From: Rhodobacteraceae bacterium UBA2553
GTDB lineage: Bacteria > Pseudomonadota > Alphaproteobacteria > Rhodobacterales > Rhodobacteraceae
Length of the DNA stretch: 12,234 nt
NCBI GenBank assembly: GCA_002340515.1
Contig: DDMF01000121.1
Span: 14,664-26,897 of the forward strand
Direction of reading: 5' to 3'
The translations under genes and the position numbers were made by a program. This document shows, piece by piece, positions 1-6,807 of this stretch. Position 1 is the first letter of the stretch; each line of letters opens with the position of its first letter. Under the pieces are notes generated by a model. It was not told where the DNA came from. It searched no databases and saw nothing but the letters and a program-made list of their open reading frames with translations.

Positions 1-618
1 ATCACCGCACATCTGCGCGAAGATCGCCGCCACATCAAAGATGATGACATTTCTGGCTTGATGGATGCGTTGAGCATCCCGTTGAACTTTGAAATGGCCG
101 CAACCGATGAAATGCAAGCCATTGCCCTGAAACACCAACCCCATGCGGTCTGTTTGGTGCCGGAAAAACGCGAAGAGCTGACCACCGAAGGCGGGCTGGA
201 AGTGGCCGCTCAGGACAACCGACTGGCGGAGTATATCGCCCCGTTGCGCGACGCCGGATCACGCATTTCGCTGTTTATTGGGGCTGATGACGCCCAAATC
301 CGCGCCGCTGCGCGTATCGGCGCCCCTGTGGTGGAGCTGCACACCGGTGCCTATTGCGATTACCATTATGAAGGCCGGTATGAGGAGCGCGATGCTGAAC
401 TTGCCCGCCTGCGCGACGGGGCCAAACTCGCCCATTCCCTTGGGCTAGAGGTGCATATGGGCCACGGGCTGACCTATGAAACCGTTGCGCCAATTGCCGC
501 CATGCCTGAGGTGAAAGAGCTGAACATCGGGCATTTCCTGATTGGCGAGGCCATTTTCCGCGGCCTTCCAGATGCGATGGCCGAAATGCGCCGCCTGATG
601 GACGAGGCGCGCAGCTGA
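1..618 (+). CDS. pdxJ: Pyridoxine 5'-phosphate synthase PdxJ (3' part, N-terminus outside window)
   Basis: PdxJ condenses 3-amino-2-oxopropyl phosphate with 1-deoxy-D-xylulose 5-phosphate to give pyridoxine 5'-phosphate, the last step of the DXP-dependent vitamin B6 pathway, in the cytosol. The frame is open from base 1 and gives 205 visible residues. The family is usually about 240-250 aa, so roughly 40 N-terminal residues are missing. Visible signatures, numbered in the fragment, are HLREDRRHI at 4-12, NFEM with the conserved Glu at 31, VPEKREE followed by TTEGGL at 53-66, ELHTGAY, GHGLTYE and ELNIGH. These include the phosphate-binding and catalytic His/Glu positions known for E. coli PdxJ. 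An internal ATG at 58 is not the start, because the HLRED motif lies upstream of it. The stop codon overlaps the next start as TGATG, suggesting translational coupling. Confidence 0.97.
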   Translation: MTAHLREDRRHIKDDDISGLMDALSIPLNFEMAATDEMQAIALKHQPHAVCLVPEKREELTTEGGLEVAAQDNRLAEYIAPLRDAGSRISLFIGADDAQIRAAARIGAPVVELHTGAYCDYHYEGRYEERDAELARLRDGAKLAHSLGLEVHMGHGLTYETVAPIAAMPEVKELNIGHFLIGEAIFRGLPDAMAEMRRLMDEARS

Positions 619-1067
619 TGACCCAAGGTATGCCATTGGTCAATTTGAAACGCTACACGTTGGTCTATGTAGGAACGATTTTGGGCTTGGTAGTGCTGTC
701 TTTTGTGCTGTCACTGCTGGCCGGAATTTCGCTTCCTGCTGGGCTGTCGACCATTTTGCCTGCGATGGCCGGGGCGATGAACGAGGGACAGAAACGCGCA
801 ACCGCAGGGCGCCCCCCTTTTGAGAAGTCTGAGGTCTGGGCCGCTGCGCGGTCGCTGACAAAAGTGGTCATTTTAGTGAATGCCTTGATCATGGTTATGG
901 CGATGATGGTGCCAAGCGTGCGGGGCGTGTTTTACAGCGTTCCGGTCATGGCGGCCTTGGTGTTTCTGGTCCTCATCGGGATCACCTTTCTGACCAACAG
1001 ATTTTTCCTAACCTACGGCTTTAAAAACCAGAAAATCGCGCTGGACCGCAAAGCATCACGGAAGTGA
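618..1067 (+). CDS. Small membrane protein, ABZJ_00895-like
   Basis: This 149-aa protein has a hydrophobic helix at about 14-35, a second, less hydrophobic stretch at 38-53, and two long helices at about 80-98 and 104-126. A polar loop (GQKRATAGRPPFEKSE, about 57-72) separates the halves, and the C-terminus is basic. Size, helix layout and the 'GQ...GRPP' loop resemble the small ABZJ_00895 membrane family as I remember it, which has no established function. That assignment is from memory and moderate. The start ATG overlaps the pdxJ stop (TGATG) and has a GAGG sequence ten bases upstream. A second ATG at 630 is possible but has poorer spacing. It begins a three-gene accessory stretch between pdxJ and acpS. 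Confidence 0.75.
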   Translation: MTQGMPLVNLKRYTLVYVGTILGLVVLSFVLSLLAGISLPAGLSTILPAMAGAMNEGQKRATAGRPPFEKSEVWAAARSLTKVVILVNALIMVMAMMVPSVRGVFYSVPVMAALVFLVLIGITFLTNRFFLTYGFKNQKIALDRKASRK

Positions 1068-1107
1068 CCTCCGCTATTTCAAGCAAACCAAGTTTTCGGA
1101 GAAGAGC

Positions 1108-1740
1108 ATGGGCATGACAGGGATTGAATTGGCGCTGATCTGGCTTGGCTGGGTGGTGGCGGGTGGTTCCCCCGGTCCTGCGACTTTGGGCATTGCTGGC
1201 ACGGCGATGACCGAAGGGCGGGGCCAAGCGCTTGCCTTCGCCACGGGGATCCTCGCGGGTGGTGCGTTTTGGGGTATTGCTGCCGCGTTTGGCATGGGCG
1301 CATTGATGCTGACCCATGTCTGGATTTTCACAACGGTCAAATACATCGGCGCAGCCTATCTGCTTTATCTCGCGATCAAATCGTTCAAATCGGCCGTTTC
1401 CAAAACACCGATGGGGGAAGGTTCTATCGCGAAAGGGTCGCGCTCTATGGCCTTTAAAAAGGGGGCGTTGATCCATTTGACCAATCCCAAAGCGATCCTG
1501 TCCTGGGGCGCCGTTTTTGCAATCCTTTTGCCAGCGTCTGCGCCGACCAGCCAAATCATTGGCATGTTCGCATTTCTTTACAGTGGCGGCATCTTTGTCT
1601 TTATTGGCTATGCCTTTTTGTTTTCCACACCCGGAGTTGTGCATTTTTATCGCAGGGCGCACCGGTGGTTTGATCTCGCGTTTGGTGTGTTGTTCGGGGC
1701 GGCCAGCCTGAAAATTTTGACGTCGAAAATCGAGGTGTAA
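1108..1740 (+). CDS. LysE/RhtB family amino-acid exporter
   Basis: This is a probable inner-membrane exporter of amino acids or derivatives of the LysE/RhtB superfamily; the substrate cannot be told from sequence. At 210 aa it has the usual length and about six hydrophobic segments. The family motif SPGPATL is at residues 21-27 after the first helix, followed by a GRGQALAFATGILAGG segment. A second conserved loop with HLTNPKAILSW (about 123-133) matches the typical 'NPKA' motif, and YLLYLAIKSFKSA (about 84-96) matches the 'YL..G....' region. Two starts are possible, ATG 1108 and ATG 1114. The Shine-Dalgarno GGAGAAG (1098-1104) is only 3 bases from the first and 9 from the second, so 1114 may be the real start. 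The next gene begins 4 bases after the stop. Confidence 0.9.
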   Translation: MGMTGIELALIWLGWVVAGGSPGPATLGIAGTAMTEGRGQALAFATGILAGGAFWGIAAAFGMGALMLTHVWIFTTVKYIGAAYLLYLAIKSFKSAVSKTPMGEGSIAKGSRSMAFKKGALIHLTNPKAILSWGAVFAILLPASAPTSQIIGMFAFLYSGGIFVFIGYAFLFSTPGVVHFYRRAHRWFDLAFGVLFGAASLKILTSKIEV

Positions 1741-1744
1741 TCTG

Positions 1745-2212
1745 ATGAAAACGGGACTGTTTGCCACGATTTTGGCTTTTGCCGCGCTGGCCTTTTCCCC
1801 GCATGCGTGGGCGCAAAGCGTCGGCGAATGTGACTGGCGCGCTTCGGCGGCAAATCTGGTTGAACCATGGGATGAGGCCAGCAAAAGCTTTGCGAATGGC
1901 GCGGTGCGGATCGCGCTTCTGGATGTGATCGAACCGGCCGCAGCGGCCTATCACCTGTTGCTCTTGTCGCCGCCTTACGGCGTGATGGAAGACCGTCAAT
2001 GCCGGGTCATCAGTCGTGAAGGCAGCTTTGGTTTCATGGGGGTCGAATTTGACCAGATCGCGGCGGGGTATGACCCGGAAAAGGGGTTGACCCTGTCGCT
2101 TCCCGCCGCGCTTTACAATCCTGACACCGCTGAGGGGGATTGGGGCCTGTTGCACATCACTGTGAACCAATCGAGTGGTGAAATCACCACCTGGATGGAG
2201 GATGCACAGTGA
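1745..2212 (+). CDS. Secreted hypothetical protein
   Basis: I do not recognise this 155-aa protein. It opens with a clear Sec signal peptide: MKTG, then a hydrophobic run to about residue 18, then a cleavage-type AWA|Q at 21-24. The mature form of about 132 aa is probably periplasmic. It has only two cysteines, Cys29 and Cys86, which could form one disulfide. The middle is rich in Ala and Leu (about 53-76), and the rest is acidic with 'YGVMEDRQC' and 'GDWGLLHITV' segments. Its Shine-Dalgarno GAGGTG (1732-1737) lies inside the last codons of the exporter gene, so the two are likely translated from one mRNA. Its stop overlaps the acpS GTG start by 4 bases (GTGA). Confidence 0.85.
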   Translation: MKTGLFATILAFAALAFSPHAWAQSVGECDWRASAANLVEPWDEASKSFANGAVRIALLDVIEPAAAAYHLLLLSPPYGVMEDRQCRVISREGSFGFMGVEFDQIAAGYDPEKGLTLSLPAALYNPDTAEGDWGLLHITVNQSSGEITTWMEDAQ

Positions 2213-2613
2213 TTTTGGGCATCGGCACGGATCTGGCGAATATCGAGCGGATCGAACGCACGTTGGAACGCTTTGGGGACCGGTTTCGCAATCGGGTGTT
2301 CACCGAACGCGAGCTTGCCAAAGCGGCGCGGCGCAAGGATGAGGCCGGCACATTGGCAAAACGCTGGGCCGCCAAAGAGGCGTGCTCCAAGGCGCTGGGC
2401 ACCGGGCTTGCCATGGGCATTTCATGGCGTGATATGGCGGTGTCAAACCTGAAAACCGGGCAACCGGTGATGGAGGTCACAGGCTGGGCGCGGGAACGCT
2501 TGCAGACGATGACCCCCGCGGGGCATGAGGCGATTATCCATGTCACCCTGACCGATGACCACCCTTGGGCGCAGGCCTTTGTGGTGATTGAAGCCCGCCC
2601 AAAAGCGGACTAA
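2209..2613 (+). CDS. acpS: Holo-[acyl-carrier-protein] synthase AcpS
   Basis: AcpS transfers 4'-phosphopantetheine from CoA to the conserved serine of apo-ACP, making ACP active for fatty-acid synthesis. The 134-aa length is typical of the stand-alone trimeric type. The N-terminal GIGTDLANIERIE carries the Mg-binding Asp8, and RWAAKEACSKALGTG carries the second metal ligand Glu57 with the conserved Lys residues around it. FTERELA at 31-37 is also typical. Translation starts at GTG, overlapping the previous stop (GTGA), with GGAGGAT at 2197-2203 as a good ribosome-binding site five bases upstream. Placement directly before lepB-rnc-era is the usual alphaproteobacterial order. Confidence 0.97.
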   Translation: MILGIGTDLANIERIERTLERFGDRFRNRVFTERELAKAARRKDEAGTLAKRWAAKEACSKALGTGLAMGISWRDMAVSNLKTGQPVMEVTGWARERLQTMTPAGHEAIIHVTLTDDHPWAQAFVVIEARPKAD

Positions 2614-2626
2614 TGCACCGCAAAAC

Positions 2627-2655
2627 TTGACTCTTCCCCAATAGCCGCCCATATC
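2627..2655 (+). promoter_or_regulatory. Candidate sigma-70-type promoter for lepB
   Basis: In the 71-base acpS-lepB gap, TTGACT (2627-2632, five of six to consensus) is followed after 17 bases by CATATC (2650-2655, three of six). The -35 is good and the -10 weak. It could give lepB-rnc its own transcript. Inference from sequence only. Confidence 0.35.
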
Positions 2656-2684
2656 GCCAACAACCAATTTACAGGCAGGACCCT

Positions 2685-3464
2685 ATGGCTGAGAAAAAAG
2701 AAGAAGGCATCGTCGATACCATTAAGACGATTGTCTGGGCATTGCTCATTGCGGGCGTGTTTCGCACATTGTTTTTCCAACCGTTCTGGATCCCAACCGG
2801 GTCGATGAAAGACACGCTTTTGATCGGCGATTTCCTGTTTGTGAACAAGATGGCCTATGGCTATTCGAAGTACTCTTGCCCCTTTGCGATCTGCCCGATT
2901 TCCGGTCGTGTTTTTGCGTCCGAACCTGAGCGTGGCGATGTTGTGGTGTTTCGCCACCCGACCCTTGGCACCGATTACGTGAAGCGCCTGATCGGCCTGC
3001 CGGGTGATAAAATCCAGGTGAAAGAGGGCATTCTTTACATCAATGATGTGGTAGCCCCCCAAACGCCGGATGGGATTTTTGAAGAGATTAAAGCCCCGCA
3101 AGGCCGCTTTGCAACGCAACCCCTGTGCGCCAATCGCCCGGTGGGCAATGGCGGAACCTGCCTCAAATCTCGTGCCATTGAGACCCTGCCAAACGGTGTG
3201 AAGCATTCGGTGTTGAATGTCGGCTCTGGGCGTCTGGACAACACCAATGTGTTTACCGTGCCAGAAGGGAACTTTTTCTTCATGGGTGACAACCGCGACA
3301 ATTCCACCGACAGCCGGGTCAGCCAAAATGCTGGCGGCGTTGGCATGGTCCCGTTTGAATACCTCTTGGGGCGCGCTGATCGGATCATGTTCTCGGCCGC
3401 TGGCAAGCGCTTGTTTTACTTTTGGACCTGGCGCTCTGATCGTTTCTTTAAGGGGATCGAGTGA
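2685..3464 (+). CDS. lepB: Signal peptidase I LepB
   Basis: LepB removes signal peptides from Sec and Tat substrates at the periplasmic face of the inner membrane. The 259-aa protein has one N-terminal membrane anchor (about 12-31), then the catalytic domain. The nucleophile is Ser40 in PTGSMKDTL, and the general base is Lys100 in YVKRLIGLPGD. GDNRDNSTDSR at 201-211 is the conserved box E. Two cysteine pairs sit in the periplasmic domain, Cys65/Cys70 and Cys148/Cys159, and may form disulfides. A GGCAGGA ribosome-binding site (2674-2680) precedes the ATG. The stop overlaps the rnc GTG start (GTGA). The peptidase may process the secreted and lipid-free exported proteins encoded nearby, but it is a general housekeeping enzyme. 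Confidence 0.97.
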   Translation: MAEKKEEGIVDTIKTIVWALLIAGVFRTLFFQPFWIPTGSMKDTLLIGDFLFVNKMAYGYSKYSCPFAICPISGRVFASEPERGDVVVFRHPTLGTDYVKRLIGLPGDKIQVKEGILYINDVVAPQTPDGIFEEIKAPQGRFATQPLCANRPVGNGGTCLKSRAIETLPNGVKHSVLNVGSGRLDNTNVFTVPEGNFFFMGDNRDNSTDSRVSQNAGGVGMVPFEYLLGRADRIMFSAAGKRLFYFWTWRSDRFFKGIE

Positions 3465-4141
3465 AACTCTCTGGCGATCTCAAAGCGTTTGAGGCGCGCA
3501 TCGGCCACCGGTTCAAGGATCCGGAACTGCTGATCCGCGCGCTCACCCATGGGTCGATTTCATCGGCCACCCGGCCTGACAATCAGCGGCTGGAGTTTCT
3601 GGGCGACCGGGTGTTGGGCTTGGTCATGGCGGAACGGTTGCTGGACGATGACCCCAAAGCCGCCGAGGGTGTTTTGGCGCCGCGCTATAACGCGTTGGTG
3701 CGTAAAGAAAGCTGTGCCGACGTCGCGCGCGAGGTCGGGATCGGGGACGTTTTGAAACTCGGCCGGTCAGAGATGAAAACCGGTGGGCGGCGAAAGCAAG
3801 CGCTTTTGGGCGACGCAATGGAAGCGGTGATTGCTGCGGTCTACAGGGATGCAGGGTTTGAGCCTGCGCGCGCCATGATTTTGCGCCTGTGGGGTGACCG
3901 TGTTCAGAATGTTGAACTTGATGCGCGCGATCCCAAGACGTCGCTGCAAGAATGGGCGCAGGCCCGCAAGCTTGCCCCCCCCAAATACGTGGAAACGGGC
4001 CGCGATGGCCCTGACCACGCGCCTGAGTTCACGATTGAAGCACGGCTGGAAAACGGCCAAACGGCCACAGCCCGTGCCACATCAAAACGCATGGCGGAAC
4101 AGGCTGCGGCCAAGGCGCTTTTGGACAGTCTGGACAATTGA
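3461..4141 (+). CDS. rnc: Ribonuclease III
   Basis: RNase III cleaves double-stranded RNA, including the 30S rRNA precursor and many mRNAs, as a Mg-dependent homodimer. The 226-aa length matches the family. The catalytic domain has the signature NQRLEFLGDRVL (41-52) with acidic ligands Glu45 and Asp49, and LLGDAMEAVIAAVYRD with Asp118 and Glu121. The double-stranded-RNA-binding domain spans about 157-224, starting DPKTSLQEWAQ and ending in SKRMAEQAAAKALL. It starts at GTG, overlapping the lepB stop by four bases, so it is likely coupled to lepB translation. Confidence 0.97.
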   Translation: MKLSGDLKAFEARIGHRFKDPELLIRALTHGSISSATRPDNQRLEFLGDRVLGLVMAERLLDDDPKAAEGVLAPRYNALVRKESCADVAREVGIGDVLKLGRSEMKTGGRRKQALLGDAMEAVIAAVYRDAGFEPARAMILRLWGDRVQNVELDARDPKTSLQEWAQARKLAPPKYVETGRDGPDHAPEFTIEARLENGQTATARATSKRMAEQAAAKALLDSLDN

Positions 4142-4151
4142 TCCCTGACCC

Positions 4152-4179
4152 TGGACAGGTTTTCGAGAACAAGTACAAA
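4152..4179 (+). promoter_or_regulatory. Candidate promoter for era
   Basis: TGGACA (4152-4157, five of six) and TACAAA (4174-4179, four of six), separated by 16 bases, lie in the 142-base rnc-era gap. Transcription would start near 4187 and leave a leader of about 97 bases before the era ATG at 4284. Pattern-based only. Confidence 0.35.
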
Positions 4180-4213
4180 GTTAGCATTCGGTGGCGTCGG
4201 GGCCGATTTCGGC

Positions 4214-4229
4214 GGGGGCGCAAGCCCTC
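4214..4229 (+). other. Small GNRA-capped hairpin in the era leader
   Basis: GGGGGC (4214-4219), loop GCAA, then GCCCTC (4224-4229) can form a six-pair stem with one G-U pair and a GNRA tetraloop. No T-run follows, so it is not a standard terminator. It would sit in the 5' untranslated region of era if the 4152-4179 promoter is used. The role is unknown, and a chance hairpin in GC-rich DNA cannot be excluded. Confidence 0.35.
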
Positions 4230-4283
4230 TGGTCCTATGGAACGGAATCGGTTACATCACGCTATCAACAAAGGACAGATATC

Positions 4284-5189
4284 ATGACACGCGCCGGTTT
4301 CGTCGCCCTCATCGGAGAGCCCAACGCGGGCAAATCGACCCTGACCAACCAAATGGTGGGGGCCAAAGTCTCGATCGTGACGCATAAGGTGCAAACCACG
4401 CGCACGCGTATTCGCGGCGTGGCAATCGAAGACAATTCGCAGTTGGTGTTCGTCGATACGCCGGGCCTGTTTCGCCCGCGTCGCCGGTTGGATCGTGCGA
4501 TGGTGGCCGCCGCTTGGGGGGGCGCTGCTGATGCGGATATCATCGTCCTGCTGGTCGAGGCGCATCGCGGCGTGACCGAAGGAGTTGAACGCATTCTTGA
4601 GGGTTTGGAAAAGATGGCCGAGGGGCGCATCGTCGCGCTTGGCATCAACAAGATCGACAAGGTGAAATCTGAAGTGCTGTTGGCTTTGGCCAAAGACCTC
4701 AATGATCGCTATGATTTTGCGGAAACCTTCATGATTTCGGCAGAAAAAGGCCACGGCGTTCCTGTGCTGCGCAGCTGGCTGGCCGGAGTGGTGCCAGAAG
4801 GTCCGTGGCTGTATCCCGAAGATCAAATCGCCGATCTGCCGATGCGCATGATTGCCGCCGAAATGACCCGCGAAAAGCTGACCCTGCGCCTGCACCAAGA
4901 ACTGCCGTACCAAATGACGGTTGAGACAGAGCATTGGGAAGAACGCAAAGATGGCTCTGCCCGCGTAGATCAGGTCATCTATGTGATGCGCGACGGCCAC
5001 AAAGGCATCGTGCTTGGCAACAGGGGCGAAACCATCAAGTCGATCGGACAGGCCGCGCGCACCGAACTCGAAGAGTTCATGGGCCGTAAGGTGCATCTGT
5101 TTTTACAGGTGAAAGTGCGCCCGAACTGGCTTGAGGAAAAAGAGCGTTACTCTGAAATGGGTCTTGATTTCAAAGACGGAAACGCGTGA
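4284..5189 (+). CDS. era: GTPase Era
   Basis: Era is a GTPase that binds the 3' end of 16S rRNA and checks small-subunit maturation. The 301-aa protein has a TRAFAC GTPase domain with G1 GEPNAGKST (11-19), the VQTTRTRIRG switch I (36-45), G3 DTPG (58-61), G4 NKID (122-125) and G5 ISAEKG (141-146). A C-terminal KH RNA-binding domain carries GNRGETIKSIG (235-245). I choose ATG 4284 because it puts the G1 loop at the usual distance from the N-terminus and has AAGGACA just upstream (4271-4277). The frame is open further back to an ATG at 4191, but those extra 31 residues do not resemble Era. RNase III upstream acts in the same rRNA-maturation process. The stop overlaps the next start. Confidence 0.97.
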   Translation: MTRAGFVALIGEPNAGKSTLTNQMVGAKVSIVTHKVQTTRTRIRGVAIEDNSQLVFVDTPGLFRPRRRLDRAMVAAAWGGAADADIIVLLVEAHRGVTEGVERILEGLEKMAEGRIVALGINKIDKVKSEVLLALAKDLNDRYDFAETFMISAEKGHGVPVLRSWLAGVVPEGPWLYPEDQIADLPMRMIAAEMTREKLTLRLHQELPYQMTVETEHWEERKDGSARVDQVIYVMRDGHKGIVLGNRGETIKSIGQAARTELEEFMGRKVHLFLQVKVRPNWLEEKERYSEMGLDFKDGNA

Positions 5190-5518
5190 CACGGCTGACC
5201 GCAGATGTTTGGGTTTCGGCCTATCTGACGCGGCTTCGGCTGGTGGATATTCCTGCGTTCATCACAAAAAAAGGGGATGCGACCGCGGGGGCTGTGTTGG
5301 TGAAACTCAACACGCTTGACGGTCGCGCCACCGCCTATCAGCGCAGTTTTGATTTGATGACCGGTGACCGGACCTGGGTTGTGTTATCGGACGGGACTGA
5401 GGGTGACGTGGATGCGGCGCTCACCCGGCAAAAAAGCTTTGATCCCGACCTCTGGGTGATTGAAGTCGAGGATCGCGCCGGGCGTCATTTGTTGGATGAA
5501 CCCGGCCTGTCCGATTAA
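5186..5518 (+). CDS. DUF1491 family protein
   Basis: This 110-aa cytosolic protein matches the alphaproteobacterial DUF1491 family: an N-terminal RLTADVWVSAYLTRLRL-type segment, 'KKGDATAGAVLVKLN' in the middle, and a C-terminal 'SFDPDLWVIEVEDR'. There is no signal peptide, membrane helix or recognisable catalytic motif, and no known function. It starts at GTG, overlapping the era stop by four bases (GTGA), so it is probably translated together with era. The family's usual place next to era or recO suggests it travels with this housekeeping block, but that does not define its role. Confidence 0.9.
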   Translation: MTRLTADVWVSAYLTRLRLVDIPAFITKKGDATAGAVLVKLNTLDGRATAYQRSFDLMTGDRTWVVLSDGTEGDVDAALTRQKSFDPDLWVIEVEDRAGRHLLDEPGLSD

Positions 5519-5604
5519 TCCCAAGCCCTTCCTTTTGCTCCAAATATTCAAACTCCGCCCTAGCGGCCACGTGATCCATCGCTATTCTACCCGCAGGAGG
5601 CCCC

Positions 5605-6339
5605 ATGGATTGGCGAGATGAAGGCGCGTTACTCTCTGTGCGCAAACACGGTGAAACCTCGGCGATCATCGAGGTGTTTACGGCTGAACATGGTCGCCAT
5701 GCGGGCGTCGTGCGCGGTGGGGTCAGCCGCAAACTTACCCCGATCTTGCAGCCCGGTGGCCAATTGGACGTCTGCTGGCGCGCGCGGCTTGAGGAACACA
5801 TCGGCAGCTTCACAGTGGAACCAATCAAAAGCCGCGCCCTTGTTTTGGCGGACCGTACCGCCTTGGCGGGTCTGAATGCCATGACTGCCCTGCTTGGGTT
5901 TGCCTTGCCAGAACGGGAATCACACCCGGTGCTTTATGCGCGCACGCAATCCATGCTGGATTTGCTTGGGACCAACCCCGCTTGGCCTGTCGCCTATCTC
6001 AAATGGGAATTGGCCCTGCTGGATGAGTTGGGGTTTGGTTTGGATCTGGAAAGCTGCGCGGTGACAGGCCGCAAAGAGGGTTTGGCTTATGTGTCCCCCA
6101 AATCCGGGCGGGCCGTGTCTTTAGAGGGCGCGGGGGAATGGGCCGACCGATTGTTGCCCCTGCCAGCTGAGCTTTCGGGCGTCGGGGCCGGGCGGCTTGA
6201 CGACGTGCTTGAGGGGCTGATCACCACCGGGCATTTCCTGACCCACGGGGTTGCCCACGCCCTTGGAAACCGCCCCTTGCCCGAAGCGCGCGCGCGACTG
6301 ATTGACAGACTTAAGCGCGACGCGGTTGCAGAGATCTGA
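5605..6339 (+). CDS. recO: DNA repair protein RecO
   Basis: RecO works with RecR (and RecF) to load RecA on SSB-coated single-stranded DNA in recombinational repair. The 244-aa protein begins MDWRDEGALLSVRKHGETSAI, the typical start of the N-terminal OB fold (about 1-80), followed by a helical domain. LDLESCAVTG near 147-156 and YVSPKSGRAVS near 162-172 align with the RecO zinc-finger region. Only Cys151 remains there, so the Cys4 metal site of some homologues is absent. A near-perfect AGGAGG (5595-5600) lies four bases before the ATG. The 86-base gap before it (5519-5604) shows no feature I can support. The gene ends 5 bases from the convergent META-domain lipoprotein gene. Confidence 0.95.
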   Translation: MDWRDEGALLSVRKHGETSAIIEVFTAEHGRHAGVVRGGVSRKLTPILQPGGQLDVCWRARLEEHIGSFTVEPIKSRALVLADRTALAGLNAMTALLGFALPERESHPVLYARTQSMLDLLGTNPAWPVAYLKWELALLDELGFGLDLESCAVTGRKEGLAYVSPKSGRAVSLEGAGEWADRLLPLPAELSGVGAGRLDDVLEGLITTGHFLTHGVAHALGNRPLPEARARLIDRLKRDAVAEI

Positions 6340-6344
6340 TCCCA

Positions 6345-6737
6345 CTATGGCACCGCGCGAAACAGCATCTGGGATCCATCCTCATTCGACAAGATCAGCG
6401 TGTTGCCGGACACCTCAGACAGCGTCATATTTTGCAAGGCCTCAAAAAACTGGGTTTCCTGTGCAATGTGTGGACAGGTCATTTTGGTCGAAGCGATTCC
6501 ATCCAACGAAAACCACGGATAGGGCACGGATTGGCTGGCTCTAAAGCTGTTGCAAGGAGCCTTACCCGCGATCTTTCCCTCCTCCGGAAATGTAAGCGTT
6601 GCGTTTGCGTCAAATGGCGCACCATTCAGGCTTTCCAACACCCAAGTGGTCTCTTCGGGCGCATAGCCGGACAAGGTTTCATCTTTGCAGGCGGCAAGAA
6701 CAGCGAACAGGGCGAGCGTGAGGATAATCTGTTTCAT
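6345..6737 (-). CDS. META-domain (HslJ-like) lipoprotein
   Basis: This 130-aa lipoprotein has a signal peptide ending in the lipobox LAAC, with the lipidated Cys17. The residue after it is Lys, not Asp, so outer-membrane sorting is plausible. The mature part is a META/DUF306 domain. TTWVLESLNGAPF (30-42) is the usual 'W.L..ING' opening. GKAPCNSF (58-65) matches the 'G..GCN.F' motif and STKMTCPH (83-90) the 'T.MAC' motif. Cys62 and Cys88 are the paired cysteines usual for this fold. E. coli HslJ, of the same fold, is linked to heat and novobiocin response, but the function here is unknown. Its Shine-Dalgarno is weak. It lies 70 bases downstream of tetR on the same strand and may share that transcript. 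Confidence 0.88.
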   Translation of the reverse strand: MKQIILTLALFAVLAACKDETLSGYAPEETTWVLESLNGAPFDANATLTFPEEGKIAGKAPCNSFRASQSVPYPWFSLDGIASTKMTCPHIAQETQFFEALQNMTLSEVSGNTLILSNEDGSQMLFRAVP

Positions 6738-6807
6738 GGCGTCACTTTATGGGCTGAAAATCTGAGGAACAGCAGGCTGTGCAGATGTGTTTACGATCGG
6801 CGAGATA

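Noticed and set aside
1021..1884. Long open frame on the - strand (287 codons) opposite the exporter gene
   Set aside because: It is antisense to the clearly coding LysE-type gene, rich in Arg/His/Gln/Gly as expected of mirrored GC-rich codons, with no domain and no ribosome-binding site.
2610..3326. Long open frame on the - strand (238 codons) opposite lepB
   Set aside because: Antisense shadow of lepB, whose catalytic motifs are intact in the + frame. It has no recognisable protein features.
4191..4283. Upstream extension of era to ATG 4191
   Set aside because: The extra residues are unlike Era N-termini. ATG 4284 has a ribosome-binding site and gives the standard length of 301 aa.
4257..5096. 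Long open frame on the - strand (279 codons) opposite era
   Set aside because: Antisense shadow of era. Its His/Gln/Arg-rich composition mirrors era codons.
5519..5604. DUF1491-recO gap checked for a terminator or promoter
   Set aside because: No convincing hairpin with a T-run and no good -35/-10 pair; only the recO AGGAGG site stands out.
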